Shown: positions 10,505 to 20,093, counted from the stretch's first letter. The stretch is 64,000 nucleotides of DNA from Asticcacaulis sp. MM231 (GCF_964186625.1 NZ_OZ075108.1:248001-312000); one strand, 5' to 3'. Numbers and translations: made by a program. The notes: generated from the letters alone by a model not told the origin.

Positions 10505-10559
10505 GGGGTGTTCCTTTATGCTGTCCGTCATATGAGACGCGAACGCGCGGATGGCAAGT

Positions 10560-10937
10560 TCAGAAGCGTTCGATTTTCTCAAAAGCATTGATCTGGTGGC
10601 GCGGCCATTGTCCGGGCGCGAGTGTGTAGAGATCGATGACGAGATCGAGCTTGCGCAGGCGCGGCTTCTTTTCCTGCAGCGCCAGTCCGGCCTGCCACAG
10701 GCGTTCCTGCTGGATGGCGGACACGGTCTCGATCGCCTCTTCGTGACTGCGGCGCTGCTTGACCTCGACCATGGCCAGTCGCGTGCCCTTCTGCGCCAGA
10801 ATATCGATCTCGCCCTGCGGCATTTTCAAGCGAAAACCGAGGATACGGTAGCCTTTCAGCATCAGGTGCACGAGCGCGATATATTCGGCCAGGTGACCGC
10901 GTTTATGCGCCTGCGCCCCCCGAAGCGCCCTATCCAC
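10560..10937 (-). CDS. yraN: YraN family protein (UPF0102), nuclease-fold
   Basis: A 125-residue member of the UPF0102 family, whose members have a restriction-endonuclease-like fold; the cellular role is not established. The conserved core is visible: [31 protein letters not shown] (with the G-E-I-D metal-site signature) followed by VEVKQRRS (E-x-K). Its start overlaps the 3' end of rsmI by 8 bp, the usual rsmI-yraN pairing in proteobacteria; the lppC gene often found between or beside them is absent here. Confidence 0.9.
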   Translation of the reverse strand: MDRALRGAQAHKRGHLAEYIALVHLMLKGYRILGFRLKMPQGEIDILAQKGTRLAMVEVKQRRSHEEAIETVSAIQQERLWQAGLALQEKKPRLRKLDLVIDLYTLAPGQWPRHQINAFEKIERF

Positions 10938-11796
10938 GATCTTTGCTCTTCATCTCCAGCGCCATCTGGTAGATCATTTTGCGCGGCAGGCCGAACATGG
11001 CCGAAAGCTGGCGGGCGGCATCGGCCGGCGCATATTGCTCCAAAGCCAGTTTCAACGCTTCTTCGAGATTGTCGGCGGAAGGGACAGCCTCCGTCGGCGG
11101 GGCGATGACCAGCACGATCTCGCCTTTGGGCTCGGCCAGCGCCGGATCGGCGACCAGTTCGGAAAGCGTGCCGCGGTGGGCGGTCTCGTAAAGCTTGGTC
11201 AGTTCGCGGCAGACGCAGGCCTCGCGGTCGCCGAGCACGCTCAGGATATCGCTCAGGGACTCATGCAGGCGCGGACCGGTCTCGAACATGACGAGCGTTG
11301 CCGGATTGGTGGTGAAGGCGCTTAAGAAGGTTTTTCGCGCCGCCGACTTGTTGGGCAGGAAACCCGCGAAGAGAAAACGGTCGGTCGGCAGGCCGGACAG
11401 ACAAAGTGCCGCCAGCACCGCCGAAGCGCCTGGGATCGGGTGGACCTTGGCGCCGGCCTTCTGCGCTTCGCTAACCAGCTGGAAGCCGGGATCATTGATC
11501 AGGGGGGTGCCGGCGTCGGAGACCTGGGCGATGATCTGGCCATCGGCGAGGCGTTGCAGGATTTCGGGCAGGATCTTGTCGCCGGCATGATCGTCATAGC
11601 GCAGCAGCTTTTTCTTGAGGTCGTAGGCGGCCAGCAGCTTGCCGGCGACACGCGTATCCTCGGCCAGCACCACATCGGCGGCGCGCAGCACATCGAGCGC
11701 ACGCAGGGTGATATCGCGTAGATTGCCGATCGGCGTCGCGACGATATAGAGGCCGGGGCTGACAGGACGCGGCGGGGGAGCGGTGAAAGATTCCAT
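10930..11796 (-). CDS. rsmI: 16S rRNA (cytidine1402-2'-O)-methyltransferase
   Basis: RsmI methylates the ribose of C1402 in the 16S decoding centre using S-adenosylmethionine. The 288-residue protein shows the tetrapyrrole-methylase fold signatures: YIVATPIGNLRDIT near the N-terminus, VLAEDTRVAGKLL, QVSDAGTPLINDPG and IPGASAVLAAL. Length is normal for the family. It overlaps yraN downstream by 8 bp, and hemW lies only 3 bp away on its upstream side, so the hemW-rsmI-yraN genes are very probably one transcript. Confidence 0.95.
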   Translation of the reverse strand: MESFTAPPPRPVSPGLYIVATPIGNLRDITLRALDVLRAADVVLAEDTRVAGKLLAAYDLKKKLLRYDDHAGDKILPEILQRLADGQIIAQVSDAGTPLINDPGFQLVSEAQKAGAKVHPIPGASAVLAALCLSGLPTDRFLFAGFLPNKSAARKTFLSAFTTNPATLVMFETGPRLHESLSDILSVLGDREACVCRELTKLYETAHRGTLSELVADPALAEPKGEIVLVIAPPTEAVPSADNLEEALKLALEQYAPADAARQLSAMFGLPRKMIYQMALEMKSKDRG

Positions 11797-11799
11797 GGT

Positions 11800-12978
11800 T
11801 CAGCTTAGCAGTTCAAACAACAGCCGGTCCAGCACAACCCGGCCCTTGGGCGTAGCGCGCAGGCGATCCGGTGTCAGGTCCATAAAGCCCTGCGCGATCA
11901 GGGGGGCGGCTTTATCAATGATAGGCAGGGTCGGCAGGCGGTTGAGCGCCACACCTTCTGCCAGACGCAGGCCCAGCATCAGGGCTTCTTCTTCGGCTTC
12001 CAGAGGGCTTAAGACTTCGGATTCGATCGGGTTTTTGGCGGCGGTGTAGTCTTTCAGGTCGCGGTTGGCGATGGTGGCGTGGCGCACGCCGTCGCGCGTC
12101 AAGCGCCCATGCGCGGCATTCTCGTTTTGTCGCGTCTGTCCGCTTGCCACGTTAAAACGTGTCAAGCGTCCATGCGCTCCGGGGCCGATGCCCATATAGT
12201 CGATGCCTTCCCAGATCAGGACATTGTGCGCCGAGCGGGCGGCGAGTCCGCGCGCGTGATTGGAGACCTCGTAGGCTTCAAAGCCGAGCGATTCCAGCGT
12301 GTCGAGTGTTCGGAAATAGAAGCTCTCGGCCAGCTCTTCTTCCGGCGGCGACCATAGTTTGCGTTTGACGGCGCGGCCAAACGGCGTGGTCTGCTCGATG
12401 GTGAGCTGATAGGGCGAGATATGCTCGATGCCGAGGGCCGCGGCGGCGAGCAGTTCGCTTTCCCAGGCGTCTAACGTCTGATCGGGCAGGGCGTAGATAA
12501 GGTCGAGCGAGACGCGGCCGAAGACCTTCTGCGCCGTTTCGATGCCGCGAATGGCCTCAGCGGCGGAATGGTTGCGGCCTAAGAATTTCAGGGCCGCGTC
12601 ATCGAGCGATTGCACTCCCAGCGACAGGCGGTTGATACCGGCGGCGCGGAAGCCTTCATAGCGCGAAATCTCGGCGTCGGTCGGGTTGGCTTCGAGTGTG
12701 ATTTCAATATCGTCCGTGTACGGAAAAAGATGTTTCGCCTGTACAATGAGTTCGGATACCCATGCCGGCGGCAGAAGCGAAGGGGTGCCGCCGCCGAAAA
12801 AGACGCTGGCCAGTTGGCGCGGGCCAAGGCCTTCGGCCTGTATCTGCATGTCACGCAGGATGGCCTCGAACAGGGCACGTTGCGAGGCCTGTCCACGGTC
12901 GCGCGTGACGTTGAAATCGCAATAGGGGCAGATGCGCGAACAATAGGGCCAGTGGATATAGAGGGCAAGCGGGGTCAT
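11800..12978 (-). CDS. hemW: Heme chaperone HemW (radical SAM, HemN-like)
   Basis: HemW-type proteins carry heme to acceptor proteins; they resemble oxygen-independent coproporphyrinogen oxidase but lack its activity. The 392-residue protein begins MTPLALYIHWPYCSRICPYC with the radical-SAM CX3CX2C cluster, followed by FFGGGTPSLL, EANPTD and LSLGVQSLDD. The frame is open further upstream, but that stretch encodes the intergenic repeat and is not conserved, so the start at 12978 is chosen. It is separated from rsmI by 3 bp. Confidence 0.9.
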   Translation of the reverse strand: MTPLALYIHWPYCSRICPYCDFNVTRDRGQASQRALFEAILRDMQIQAEGLGPRQLASVFFGGGTPSLLPPAWVSELIVQAKHLFPYTDDIEITLEANPTDAEISRYEGFRAAGINRLSLGVQSLDDAALKFLGRNHSAAEAIRGIETAQKVFGRVSLDLIYALPDQTLDAWESELLAAAALGIEHISPYQLTIEQTTPFGRAVKRKLWSPPEEELAESFYFRTLDTLESLGFEAYEVSNHARGLAARSAHNVLIWEGIDYMGIGPGAHGRLTRFNVASGQTRQNENAAHGRLTRDGVRHATIANRDLKDYTAAKNPIESEVLSPLEAEEEALMLGLRLAEGVALNRLPTLPIIDKAAPLIAQGFMDLTPDRLRATPKGRVVLDRLLFELLS

Positions 12979-13112
12979 ACCCTTCTCCCTGCTTGCGAGG
13001 AGAAGGTGGCCCGCAGGGCCGGATGAGGGGCGCCTTGGGCGCCGGATAGATAGCCCCTCACCCGCCGCTTCGCAGCACCCTCTCCCCGTAAACGGGGCGA
13101 GGGGAAAGGCTT
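12979..13112. repeat. Intergenic GC-rich palindromic repeat between rdgB and hemW
   Basis: Contains CCTTCTCC...GAGAAGG, GGCCCGCAGGGCC, GCGCC...GGCGC and CCCCTC...CCCTCTCCCCG...CGGGGCGAGGGG elements arranged as consecutive hairpins. This composition is typical of REP-like elements found near gene ends in Caulobacterales and relatives. It fills nearly all the space between the two genes. Confidence 0.7.
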
Positions 13113-13123
13113 TTCTCCGCTGG

Positions 13124-13735
13124 TCAAAACAGCGCCGCCCGCAGTTGTTCGAAGGCGAGATGGCGGTGGCTGATGCGGTCTTTCGCGTCCGGATCCATTT
13201 CGGCGAAGGTGATGTCATAGCCGTTGGGCTGGAAGATCGGATCGTAGCCGAAGCCCTTGTCACCGCGCCTAGGGAAAACGATGCGGCCATCGACGCGGCC
13301 CTCGAACACCACCGCATGACCTTCCGGCCAGGCCACCGATAGGGCGCAGGTGAACCAGGCGTTGAGGCTCGTTTTACCCTCTGTTTCGCGGGCAATGCGC
13401 ATCTTGTGCTCGATCACCTCCATGGCGCGGTCGAAATCCTTGTTCGGACCAGCCCAGCGCGCGCTGTAGATGCCGGGATCGCCATCGAGCGCCTCAATGC
13501 TCAGGCCGGAATCATCGGCCAGCGCCACGATGCCGGCGCTCATGGCGGCATGACGCGCTTTCAGGATGGCGTTGCCGATAAAGCTGACCTCGGTTTCGGG
13601 CGGCTCGGCCAGACCAAGCGAGCCGGCGGTGATCACTTCGTAGCGGCCCTCCAGCATGGCGGAAATCTCGACCGCCTTGCCGGGATTGTGCGTGGCGGCG
13701 ATCAGTCGGGCGCCGGGGATCAGTTGCAGGCTCAT
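13124..13735 (-). CDS. rdgB: Non-canonical purine NTP pyrophosphatase (RdgB/HAM1)
   Basis: Hydrolyses dITP, XTP and related nucleotides to monophosphates, keeping deaminated purines out of nucleic acids. The 203-residue protein has the family signatures AATHNPGKAVEI (triphosphate loop), ALADDSGLSIEALDGDPGIYSARW and the C-terminal GFGYDPIF...DRISHRHLAF. The frame opens at 13780, but GAGAGAG precedes the ATG at 13735 and matches the family start. It reads toward hemW across the palindromic repeat; in many alphaproteobacteria rph, rdgB and hemW are one cluster, here split by the DUF2975/HTH pair. Confidence 0.95.
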   Translation of the reverse strand: MSLQLIPGARLIAATHNPGKAVEISAMLEGRYEVITAGSLGLAEPPETEVSFIGNAILKARHAAMSAGIVALADDSGLSIEALDGDPGIYSARWAGPNKDFDRAMEVIEHKMRIARETEGKTSLNAWFTCALSVAWPEGHAVVFEGRVDGRIVFPRRGDKGFGYDPIFQPNGYDITFAEMDPDAKDRISHRHLAFEQLRAALF

Positions 13736-13852
13736 GGATATCTCTCTCGTTGTGAGCGCCTTGTAGCCGATCCTGATCACCTTACAAATAGGTCACTTGT
13801 GTTTCAGGTGATTGTTGTGACAGGATATTTGGGTAAGTTTAGGAAGATCTCT

Positions 13853-14374
13853 ATGCGCCTGCTTGGTCCGCGCTCCATATCCAGCCTGCTCAAAACGGCG
13901 ATCGATGTCGTCTATTATGGCCTCTATAGCCTGATCTTCGTGGTGGTCGTGGCGGCGGTGTGTCTGTTGTCGGTCCCAAACCTGGCATCGGAATCGGTGC
14001 GGCGCTTCCATATCGCCGGCGATCTGTCGGCCGGGTCTCTGACCGTCATGTTCGTGGCGTTTGGTTTGTCGCTGGCGGGCTACCTCGTCATCATGCACTG
14101 GACGCGCAAGATCTTCCAGACCCTGGCGGAAGGCGATGTTTTCCATCCCGACAACACCATTCGCCTGCGCTGGATTGGCTTCGGGCTGGGGGCGATGGAG
14201 ATTTTCAGCTATGCGGTGCGGGCCGGCGCTTCGGGCATCCTGCATGTCCATTTCGAGCCGATCTATGGCTTGCGCGCCGTGACAACCTGGTTCGCCGTGC
14301 TGGTGGTGTTCGTGCTGGCCGAGGTCTTCAAGGAAGGCGCACGTCTGCGGCAGGAAGTGGACCACACGATATGA
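13853..14374 (+). CDS. DUF2975 family membrane protein
   Basis: A 173-residue protein with about four hydrophobic segments (near 20-45, 65-90, 105-130 and 145-165) and the DUF2975 layout. Function unknown. It is paired with a small helix-turn-helix gene, its stop overlapping that start as ATGA, an arrangement repeated in many bacteria for DUF2975/YozG-type pairs, so the two probably act together (regulator plus membrane partner; inference). AGGAAG precedes the ATG at 13853; the frame upstream to 13406 is antisense to rdgB and is not coding. Confidence 0.85.
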   Translation: MRLLGPRSISSLLKTAIDVVYYGLYSLIFVVVVAAVCLLSVPNLASESVRRFHIAGDLSAGSLTVMFVAFGLSLAGYLVIMHWTRKIFQTLAEGDVFHPDNTIRLRWIGFGLGAMEIFSYAVRAGASGILHVHFEPIYGLRAVTTWFAVLVVFVLAEVFKEGARLRQEVDHTI

Positions 14375-14580
14375 TTAAGTTGAAGCTGGCTGAAGTGCTG
14401 GCGCGCAAACGTTTGTCGATTGTAGAACTGTCGGATCGGACGGGGATTACCGTGCGCGATCTTGAAGTGCTGCGCGATCAAAAGGCGCTGGCCTTGCGCT
14501 TGAAGACGATTGATTGCCTGTGCCGTTCGCTTGGCTGCCAGCCGGGTGAACTGATCGAATATATGATGGACGAGAGTTAG
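14371..14580 (+). CDS. Small HTH transcriptional regulator (XRE/YozG type)
   Basis: A 69-residue protein that is almost entirely one Cro/CI-type helix-turn-helix: LAEVLARKRLSIVELSDRTGITVRDLEVLRD, then a C-terminal helix CLCRSLGCQPGELIEY typical of YozG-like regulators. The ATG overlaps the DUF2975 stop by four bases, indicating translational coupling. Targets are unknown; autoregulation of the pair is plausible. Confidence 0.9.
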   Translation: MIKLKLAEVLARKRLSIVELSDRTGITVRDLEVLRDQKALALRLKTIDCLCRSLGCQPGELIEYMMDES

Positions 14581-14593
14581 ACAGTCAGAAGGT

Positions 14594-14735
14594 TTATCCA
14601 CAGATTGCACAGATTATCACAGATTAAGTAAAGGGCTTTATGGCTCCATTTACGCCTTGATACAGGCAAGACGCACCGGTTTTAAGACAGGCCGCTGACA
14701 CTCATCATCTGTGTTAATCTGTGCAATCTGTGGAT
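14594..14735. repeat. Intergenic inverted repeat, CCACAGATT family copy 1
   Basis: TATCCACAGATTGCACAGAT on the left (14594-14627 with a decayed extension) is mirrored by ATCTGTGCAATCTGTGGATA at about 14717-14736, preceded by ATCTGTGTTA. Arms are built of short direct repeats of ACAGATT. A second copy with the same design lies at 38261-38390. Nothing else was found in this 190-bp gap. Confidence 0.75.
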
Positions 14736-14770
14736 AGCCCTTAAGAATAGTCTGCCCTACATGGCCAAGG

Positions 14771-15526
14771 TTACTCTGCCGCCAAAGCCGCATTCTGAAG
14801 GTCGAACAGTTCTTTCGCACCCTTGATGCCGAGATCGTAGAGGCTGTTGAATTCAGTCCGCGAGAAGCCGCGCTTTTCGCCGGTGGCCTGGATCTCGACC
14901 GCGTCCAGATTGCCGGTGATGACGAAGTTGGCGTCGGTCTCGGCGTTTGAGTCTTCGTCATAATCGAGATCGAGCACCGGTGTGCCCTCGAAAATGCCGC
15001 AGGAAATGGCAGCGACCTGATCGATGATCGGCGACTTTTCAATGATCTTGTCGGCCACCAGCTTATTGCAGGCCATGGAAAGCGCTACCCAGGCGCCGGT
15101 GATCGAGGCGGTGCGGGTGCCGCCATCAGCCTGCAGCACGTCGCAATCAAGGGTGATCTGGCGTTCGCCCAGCGCCTTGAGGTCGATAATGGCGCGCATC
15201 GAGCGGCCGATCAGGCGCTGGATTTCCTGCGTGCGGCCGGATTGCTTGCCGCTAGCGGCTTCACGGCGCGAACGGGTGTGGGTGGAGCGCGGCAACATGC
15301 CGTATTCGGCCGTCACCCAGCCCTGGCCCTTGCCCTTGAGGAAGCCCGGCACGCCCTGTTCGAGCGAAGCGGTGACCAGCACCTTGGTGTGACCGAAGGT
15401 GACGAGGCACGAGCCCTCGGCATAGCGCGTTACGCCGGTTTCCAGCGTCACGACACGCATCTGGTCGGGCTGGCGGTTGGACGGACGGATGGTTTTCAGT
15501 GCCGACAAGGCATCGAAGTGGGACAT
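14771..15526 (-). CDS. rph: Ribonuclease PH
   Basis: Phosphorolytic 3'-5' exoribonuclease that trims tRNA 3' ends. The 251-residue protein matches the family end to end: [24 protein letters not shown] start, [15 protein letters not shown], the strongly conserved [24 protein letters not shown], and [18 protein letters not shown] in the phosphate/metal site. Length normal. The usual partner rdgB is about 1 kb away on the same strand, separated by an oppositely oriented gene pair and a repeat. Confidence 0.97.
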   Translation of the reverse strand: MSHFDALSALKTIRPSNRQPDQMRVVTLETGVTRYAEGSCLVTFGHTKVLVTASLEQGVPGFLKGKGQGWVTAEYGMLPRSTHTRSRREAASGKQSGRTQEIQRLIGRSMRAIIDLKALGERQITLDCDVLQADGGTRTASITGAWVALSMACNKLVADKIIEKSPIIDQVAAISCGIFEGTPVLDLDYDEDSNAETDANFVITGNLDAVEIQATGEKRGFSRTEFNSLYDLGIKGAKELFDLQNAALAAE

Positions 15527-15596
15527 GGTGGGGCCTCTTGAAAATGTGCCCCTGCCCTAACAGGTCGCGCCCGCGAGTGAAACCAAAAAAACTGAC

Positions 15597-15950
15597 CTAA
15601 CCGGGAAGGCGGCCCTGTTCCTGCTCCAGCGGCGTGCGGGTGTTGTAAACCGGCGCCTGTGTCTTGCATTTTTTATCTGCGCAGACAAAGCCGCGATGCT
15701 CATCGTCATGCTGCTTCGTATCGGCGATGCGCGTGGCGGGACGGATCAGGCCGGGCGTCGGATCGATGGCGGTCGTTTGACTGACATCCTGAAGCGGGGC
15801 GTAAGTCTCAGGATCGCGCGGTTTGTCCGGGGTTTGCAGCGCTTCGGCGACAGCCGGTGCGGCGGGCGCCCTATAGGTGTAGTCCTTGGCGCCGGCGGCG
15901 GTAGCCATTCCGGCCAGAATCAGAACGGACGCAATGGATAGAGCACGCAT
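15597..15950 (-). CDS. Small secreted protein of unknown function
   Basis: 117 residues with a clear signal peptide (MRALSIASVLILAGMATAAGA, cleavage likely after AGA), then a proline-rich mature part with one Cys pair (VCADKKCK). No family recognised. It lies divergent from hrcA with only 109 bp between the starts. Confidence 0.65.
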   Translation of the reverse strand: MRALSIASVLILAGMATAAGAKDYTYRAPAAPAVAEALQTPDKPRDPETYAPLQDVSQTTAIDPTPGLIRPATRIADTKQHDDEHRGFVCADKKCKTQAPVYNTRTPLEQEQGRLPG

Positions 15951-16059
15951 GACAGCCTCCCGATAAGCGATGTCTGACAGATTTCGCTGACTTTGTGGCG
16001 CAATTGTGGCCCGGCTTTTACCCCTTGGCGCTCAGGCTAAAGCTTTGCTACACTGACGG

Positions 16060-17154
16060 ATGATGAAACTGCCTCCCCACATGACTGGCCTGCTCAATTC
16101 CGGCGCTTCCTTGAGCGAAATGGATCAGCGCGCGCGCGACATTTTCCGCCATGTGGTCGAGACCTATCTGGAGACCGGTGAGCCGGTCGGTTCGCGCACG
16201 GTGTCGCGCAATGGCGTGCATCTGTCGCCGGCCTCGATCCGCAACACCATGCAGGATCTGGCGCACCTGGGCCTGCTGTCGGCGCCGCATACCTCGTCCG
16301 GCCGGATGCCGACCCATCAGGGGCTGCGCCTGTTTGTCGATGGACTGCTGGAGATCGGCGATATCGGCGAAGATGCCAAACGCGATATCGAGGCCCGCCT
16401 GACCGGCAAGGGGCAAACCTTCGATCAGGCGCTGCACGCTGCCTCGAACCTGCTCTCCGGTCTGGCCGGTGGCGCCGGCGTGGTGATGACGCCGTCGTTT
16501 GAGGCGGGGGTCAAGCACGTCGAGTTTATATCCTTGAGCGCCGAACAGGCCCTGACCGTGCTGGTGTTCGACGACGGCCGGGTGGAAAACCGCCTGATGC
16601 CGTTGGCGCCGGGCATGACGCCGTCGGTACTGAGTGAGGCGTCGAACTATCTCAACACCCACCTCAAGGGTCGTACGCTTTCCGAGGCGCGCCTGGAGCT
16701 GAAATCCGAACTGGACAGCGAACGGCGCAAGCTCGATGAGGCGGCGGCCACCCTGATCGAGAACGGCCTGGCCATGTGGTCCGGCGGCGACAAGGAGAAG
16801 CGCGCCCTGATCGTAAGGGGCCGCGCCAATCTGGTGGAGCAGACCCAGAGCCTTGAAGATCTGGAGCGTGTGCGTTCGCTGTTCGAGGATCTGGAGCAGA
16901 AGGAAGAGCTGATCGACCTGCTCGATGATGTGAAGGATGCCCAAGGGGTGCGAATTTTCATCGGATCGGAGTCGAAACTGTTTTCTTTGTCGGGCTCGGC
17001 TGTTATTGCAGCCCCCTATATGGTGTCCCCGCAAAAGGGCGCGGCGAAAGTCATGGGTGCGATCGGTGTGATCGGGCCCGCCCGGTTGAATTACGCCCGC
17101 ATCATCCCACTTGTGGACTACACCGCCCGAATTCTGGGTCGCCTGCTTGAGTAG
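16060..17154 (+). CDS. hrcA: Heat-inducible transcription repressor HrcA
   Basis: HrcA represses groESL and other chaperone genes at CIRCE operators. The 364-residue protein has the winged-helix start ([29 protein letters not shown]), the conserved [12 protein letters not shown] recognition region, and the C-terminal GAF-like domain ending [20 protein letters not shown]. It is followed 32 bp later by grpE, the usual hrcA-grpE pair. Two adjacent Met codons (16060, 16063) are possible starts. No CIRCE inverted repeat was seen upstream, so autoregulation is not evident. Confidence 0.97.
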   Translation: MMKLPPHMTGLLNSGASLSEMDQRARDIFRHVVETYLETGEPVGSRTVSRNGVHLSPASIRNTMQDLAHLGLLSAPHTSSGRMPTHQGLRLFVDGLLEIGDIGEDAKRDIEARLTGKGQTFDQALHAASNLLSGLAGGAGVVMTPSFEAGVKHVEFISLSAEQALTVLVFDDGRVENRLMPLAPGMTPSVLSEASNYLNTHLKGRTLSEARLELKSELDSERRKLDEAAATLIENGLAMWSGGDKEKRALIVRGRANLVEQTQSLEDLERVRSLFEDLEQKEELIDLLDDVKDAQGVRIFIGSESKLFSLSGSAVIAAPYMVSPQKGAAKVMGAIGVIGPARLNYARIIPLVDYTARILGRLLE

Positions 17155-17186
17155 GGGTGGCCCGATATGTTTAAGAGGACGACGAG

Positions 17187-17795
17187 ATGAGTGACGAGAT
17201 CGAAAACGACGGTAACGAACTTGAGCAGGACGCGACCGAACTGCTCAATGCCGAGCTGGAAAAGCTGACGGCCGAAAACGCCGCGCTCAAGGAACAGGCG
17301 CTGCGCTACGCTGCGGACGCCGAAAACACCAAGCGCCGCGCCGAACGCGAAGGCAATGACGCCCGCGCCTTCGCCATCCAGAAATTCGCCCAGGGCCTGC
17401 TCGGCGTGGCCGACGTGCTGCAACGCGCCTTGTCGTCGGTGCCTGCCGATGTCAGCGATCCGGCCTTCAAGAACTTCATCGCCGGCATCGACATGACCGA
17501 GAAGGAACTGGCCGGTGCGTTCGAGAAGAACGGTGTCAAGAAGATCGCGCCGATGAAGGGCGACAAGTTCGACCCCCATATGCATCAGGCGGTGATGGAA
17601 CAGCCCTCGACCGACGTCGAAGGCGGTTGCGTCATCATGGTCATGCAGGCCGGCTACGAGTTGTTCGGCCGCGTGATCCGTCCGGCCATGGTGGCGGTGG
17701 CCGCCAAGTCGGCTGCGCAACCCGCGCCGGTCAAGAACGGCTATGACAGTGATGGTGCCGACGCCGGTGACCGCGTCGACACGCAAGCCGAGTAG
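17187..17795 (+). CDS. grpE: Nucleotide exchange factor GrpE
   Basis: GrpE releases ADP from DnaK. The 202-residue protein has an acidic N-terminus, the long coiled-coil dimer helix (about 20-70, LTAENAALKEQALRYAADAENTKRRAERE) and the C-terminal beta-wing domain with the family signature FDPHMHQAVMEQP...VIMVMQAGYELFGRVIRPAMV. AGAGGACGACGAG precedes the ATG. A strong terminator follows 20 bp after the stop, so hrcA-grpE form a two-gene operon separate from dnaK. Confidence 0.97.
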   Translation: MSDEIENDGNELEQDATELLNAELEKLTAENAALKEQALRYAADAENTKRRAEREGNDARAFAIQKFAQGLLGVADVLQRALSSVPADVSDPAFKNFIAGIDMTEKELAGAFEKNGVKKIAPMKGDKFDPHMHQAVMEQPSTDVEGGCVIMVMQAGYELFGRVIRPAMVAVAAKSAAQPAPVKNGYDSDGADAGDRVDTQAE

Positions 17796-17815
17796 GATTC
17801 TTTCCTTTCAGATGA

Positions 17816-17849
17816 AGCCTCCGCAGTTCTGCTGCGGGGGCTTTTTTTC
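17816..17849 (+). terminator. Intrinsic terminator of hrcA-grpE
   Basis: Stem AGCCTCCGCAG / CTGCGGGGGCT with a TTCTG loop region, followed by TTTTTTT. Placed 20 bp after the grpE stop. Confidence 0.9.
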
Positions 17850-18011
17850 TGCGCGACTCAAAGGTAAACGGCTTTGTTCCGAATCCACGAACGACACGGA
17901 AACGAATCAGCGACGAATCACTGACATCGCCCGGTTTCCATTTTGTTCACGGCTATATGTTGTGGCTTGACAATGACTTAACCATAGACTTCCCTGAGTT
18001 TAGGGGGAGAA

Positions 18012-18527
18012 ATGTTGCCAATCTATCTAAAGTTTAAATTTGGTTTGTTTCTCCGCGCCTTTGGATTTGCGTCGGCGCTTTTTTTATTCTTCTTCGCCTG
18101 GATATTATGGCAAATGTCCGGCGTGCGAATTGAAGGGTGGTCGCTCTCCTTTCCTCAGCTTCCATCTATAATTTTCGGCCATCGATTGGACTTGTCCAAG
18201 CCTGGTCTGATGTATCGAAGAGTTGAGTACGTCGGTCTTGCCTTCATGTTTATCGGTTTTGCAGTTTGGAATTTCACCCTTGTTTTTCGTTCCGATATCC
18301 GCTGGACGATTACTGAAGAGCAAATCGAACGTCGAATAGGTGCCAGGCGCGATGTCTGGCTTATGTCCAGCGTGGTGGCAACCCAACTATACTGCAAGGT
18401 ACAGTACTTGTGGGCCGCCAAATTGCAACTAAAGAGTGGCAAATGGCTTCGCTTGCCATGGATCGAAACTCAATCAGAAGCCGAAGCGGTTATTGACACC
18501 ATAAAATCTCTTATCGCACGCAGATAG
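18012..18527 (+). CDS. Hypothetical membrane protein
   Basis: A 171-residue protein with a strongly hydrophobic N-terminal segment (about 12-35), a second one at about 75-95 and a cytoplasmic-looking C-terminal half. GGGGGAGAA sits directly before the ATG, a good ribosome site, supporting expression. No family recognised. Base composition and codon use (many AAT, TTT, AAA) are visibly AT-richer than the neighbouring genes, which suggests horizontal acquisition. Confidence 0.7.
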   Translation: MLPIYLKFKFGLFLRAFGFASALFLFFFAWILWQMSGVRIEGWSLSFPQLPSIIFGHRLDLSKPGLMYRRVEYVGLAFMFIGFAVWNFTLVFRSDIRWTITEEQIERRIGARRDVWLMSSVVATQLYCKVQYLWAAKLQLKSGKWLRLPWIETQSEAEAVIDTIKSLIARR

Positions 18528-18600
18528 TCATGACCGGCTATCACCTTGACGTCCGCTATAACCAAACTTAACACTGTTGACGTCATTCAAAGGTCTATCC

Positions 18601-19968
18601 ATGCTGAAACACCGTCTTGTCCTCGTCGCCAGCCTGTTGGCGTTTGTTGCCACTGGCGCATCGGCCGAAACGCCATGGACGGTGAAACAGGACTGGGTCA
18701 GCGCCCACGAAGCCTTTCTGGCCTCGGACGCCTTGCGCGGTCGCGGCAGCGCCACGCATGACGAGGCCGTAGCCGCCGCTTACGTGGCCGCGCAGTTCCA
18801 GAGCTATGGGCTGAAACCCGCACCTGGCATGGACGGCTATATCCAGACCGCCGGCGTCATCAAGCCGAAGATCAGCGGTCCGGTCAGCCTGAAAATCGGT
18901 GACGCCACGGCGAGCGACGGCTTTCGCCTGATCTATACTTCGGCCAAACCCGTCAGCGGCACGGTGGCGGTGGCCACCAGCGATGATCCGGCCAAGCTGC
19001 CGGTCGCCGATATCGTGCTCATCGCCAATATGGGCAAGGCGACCGCCGGTGGCTGGAGCCGGGCGGCTCTGGCCAAGGGCGCCAAGCTGGTCGTGTTCCG
19101 CGATAATGCCGCCTTGCAGGCGCGTTATGGCACCGGAGCCCGCGCGCCGTCTGTCGCCAGTTATCTCGAAGAGTCGCCGCCGAAATCCGGTCTGGCCGAT
19201 ATTGCCATCCTGCCGGCGAAGGCGTTTGATCGCTTCGTCGCTAACAAGGCCGCGACCGGCGCGCTCGATCTGGGTGAGGTGACGCTGGAAAAGGCACTGA
19301 CGAGCAACGCCATCGCCTATCTGCCGGGCAGCGATTCTTCGGCCGGCGTGATTTTGGTCACCGCGCATCTCGATCACCTCGGCGTGCAGGCCGATGGCAC
19401 CATCATGCACGGCGCCAATGACGATGCTTCGGGCACGGTGGCGGTTATGGAGGTGGCGCATGCTCTGGCGGCAGCGCCTCAGCCGAAACGCGGCGTGCTG
19501 TTCGTCGCCTACGGTTCGGAAGAAATCGGCGGTCTGGGTTCGCATTATTTCGCCGATCATCCGCCGATTCCGCTGGAACAGATCGTCGCCAATCTCGAAT
19601 TTGAGATGATCGGTGCGCAAGATCCGAAGATGGCTAAGGGCGAGCTGATGATGACCGGCTTCGAGCGTTCCAATCTGGGCGAAACGCTGAAAGCCAGGGG
19701 CGCTTTGATCGCGTCCGATCCCTATCCGGAACAAAACTTCTTCGAGCGCTCGGACAACTACTCGCTGGCGCTCAAGGGCATCGTCGCGCACACGATTTCC
19801 GGCTGGGCCGTGACCCCGACCTATCATGACAAGACGGATGATATCGCTCATCTCGATCTACCGTTCATGACCGCCGCTATTCAGTCGCTGATCGTGCCGG
19901 TGGAATATCTGATCAACAGCGATTTCAAACCCGAATGGAAGCCGGGGGGAAAACCGGGCGCGAAGTAA
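18601..19968 (+). CDS. Secreted M28-family zinc metallopeptidase
   Basis: A 455-residue predicted aminopeptidase-like enzyme. A signal peptide (MLKHRLVLVASLLAFVATGA) precedes a PA-like insert domain (about 110-210) and the M28 catalytic domain with the metal ligands and acid visible in TAHLDHLG (His, Asp), GANDDASGT (Asp), YGSEEIGGLG (Glu-Glu) and a late His in GIVAHTISGW. The frame opens at 18577 but the signal peptide fixes the start at 18601. Substrate unknown. Monocistronic; it converges on the GH15 gene. Confidence 0.9.
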   Translation: MLKHRLVLVASLLAFVATGASAETPWTVKQDWVSAHEAFLASDALRGRGSATHDEAVAAAYVAAQFQSYGLKPAPGMDGYIQTAGVIKPKISGPVSLKIGDATASDGFRLIYTSAKPVSGTVAVATSDDPAKLPVADIVLIANMGKATAGGWSRAALAKGAKLVVFRDNAALQARYGTGARAPSVASYLEESPPKSGLADIAILPAKAFDRFVANKAATGALDLGEVTLEKALTSNAIAYLPGSDSSAGVILVTAHLDHLGVQADGTIMHGANDDASGTVAVMEVAHALAAAPQPKRGVLFVAYGSEEIGGLGSHYFADHPPIPLEQIVANLEFEMIGAQDPKMAKGELMMTGFERSNLGETLKARGALIASDPYPEQNFFERSDNYSLALKGIVAHTISGWAVTPTYHDKTDDIAHLDLPFMTAAIQSLIVPVEYLINSDFKPEWKPGGKPGAK

Positions 19969-20054
19969 TCATCGGGCGTTCCCTTGGTTTTGTAACGCAC
20001 ACATCTCGCAGCCGTTACGGAGCTTGTTCGAGCAGTGACGCCGGCCCGCAGGGT

Positions 20055-20093
20055 AAGAAAAAAGCCCCCGCCATCCTTGGATGACGAGGGCTT
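20055..20093 (-). terminator. Intrinsic terminator of the GH15 gene
   Basis: Read on the minus strand: AAGCCCTCG...CGGGGGCTT with an internal ATCC/GGAT stem, followed by TTTTTTCTT. It lies 25 bp past the GH15 stop. Confidence 0.75.

Noticed and set aside
12979-13395. N-terminal extension of HemW to 13395
   Set aside because: The upstream codons come from the palindromic repeat and from antisense of rdgB; the radical-SAM N-terminus starts at 12978.
15951-16059. CIRCE operator upstream of hrcA
   Set aside because: No TTAGCACTC-N9-GAGTGCTAA or close variant is present.
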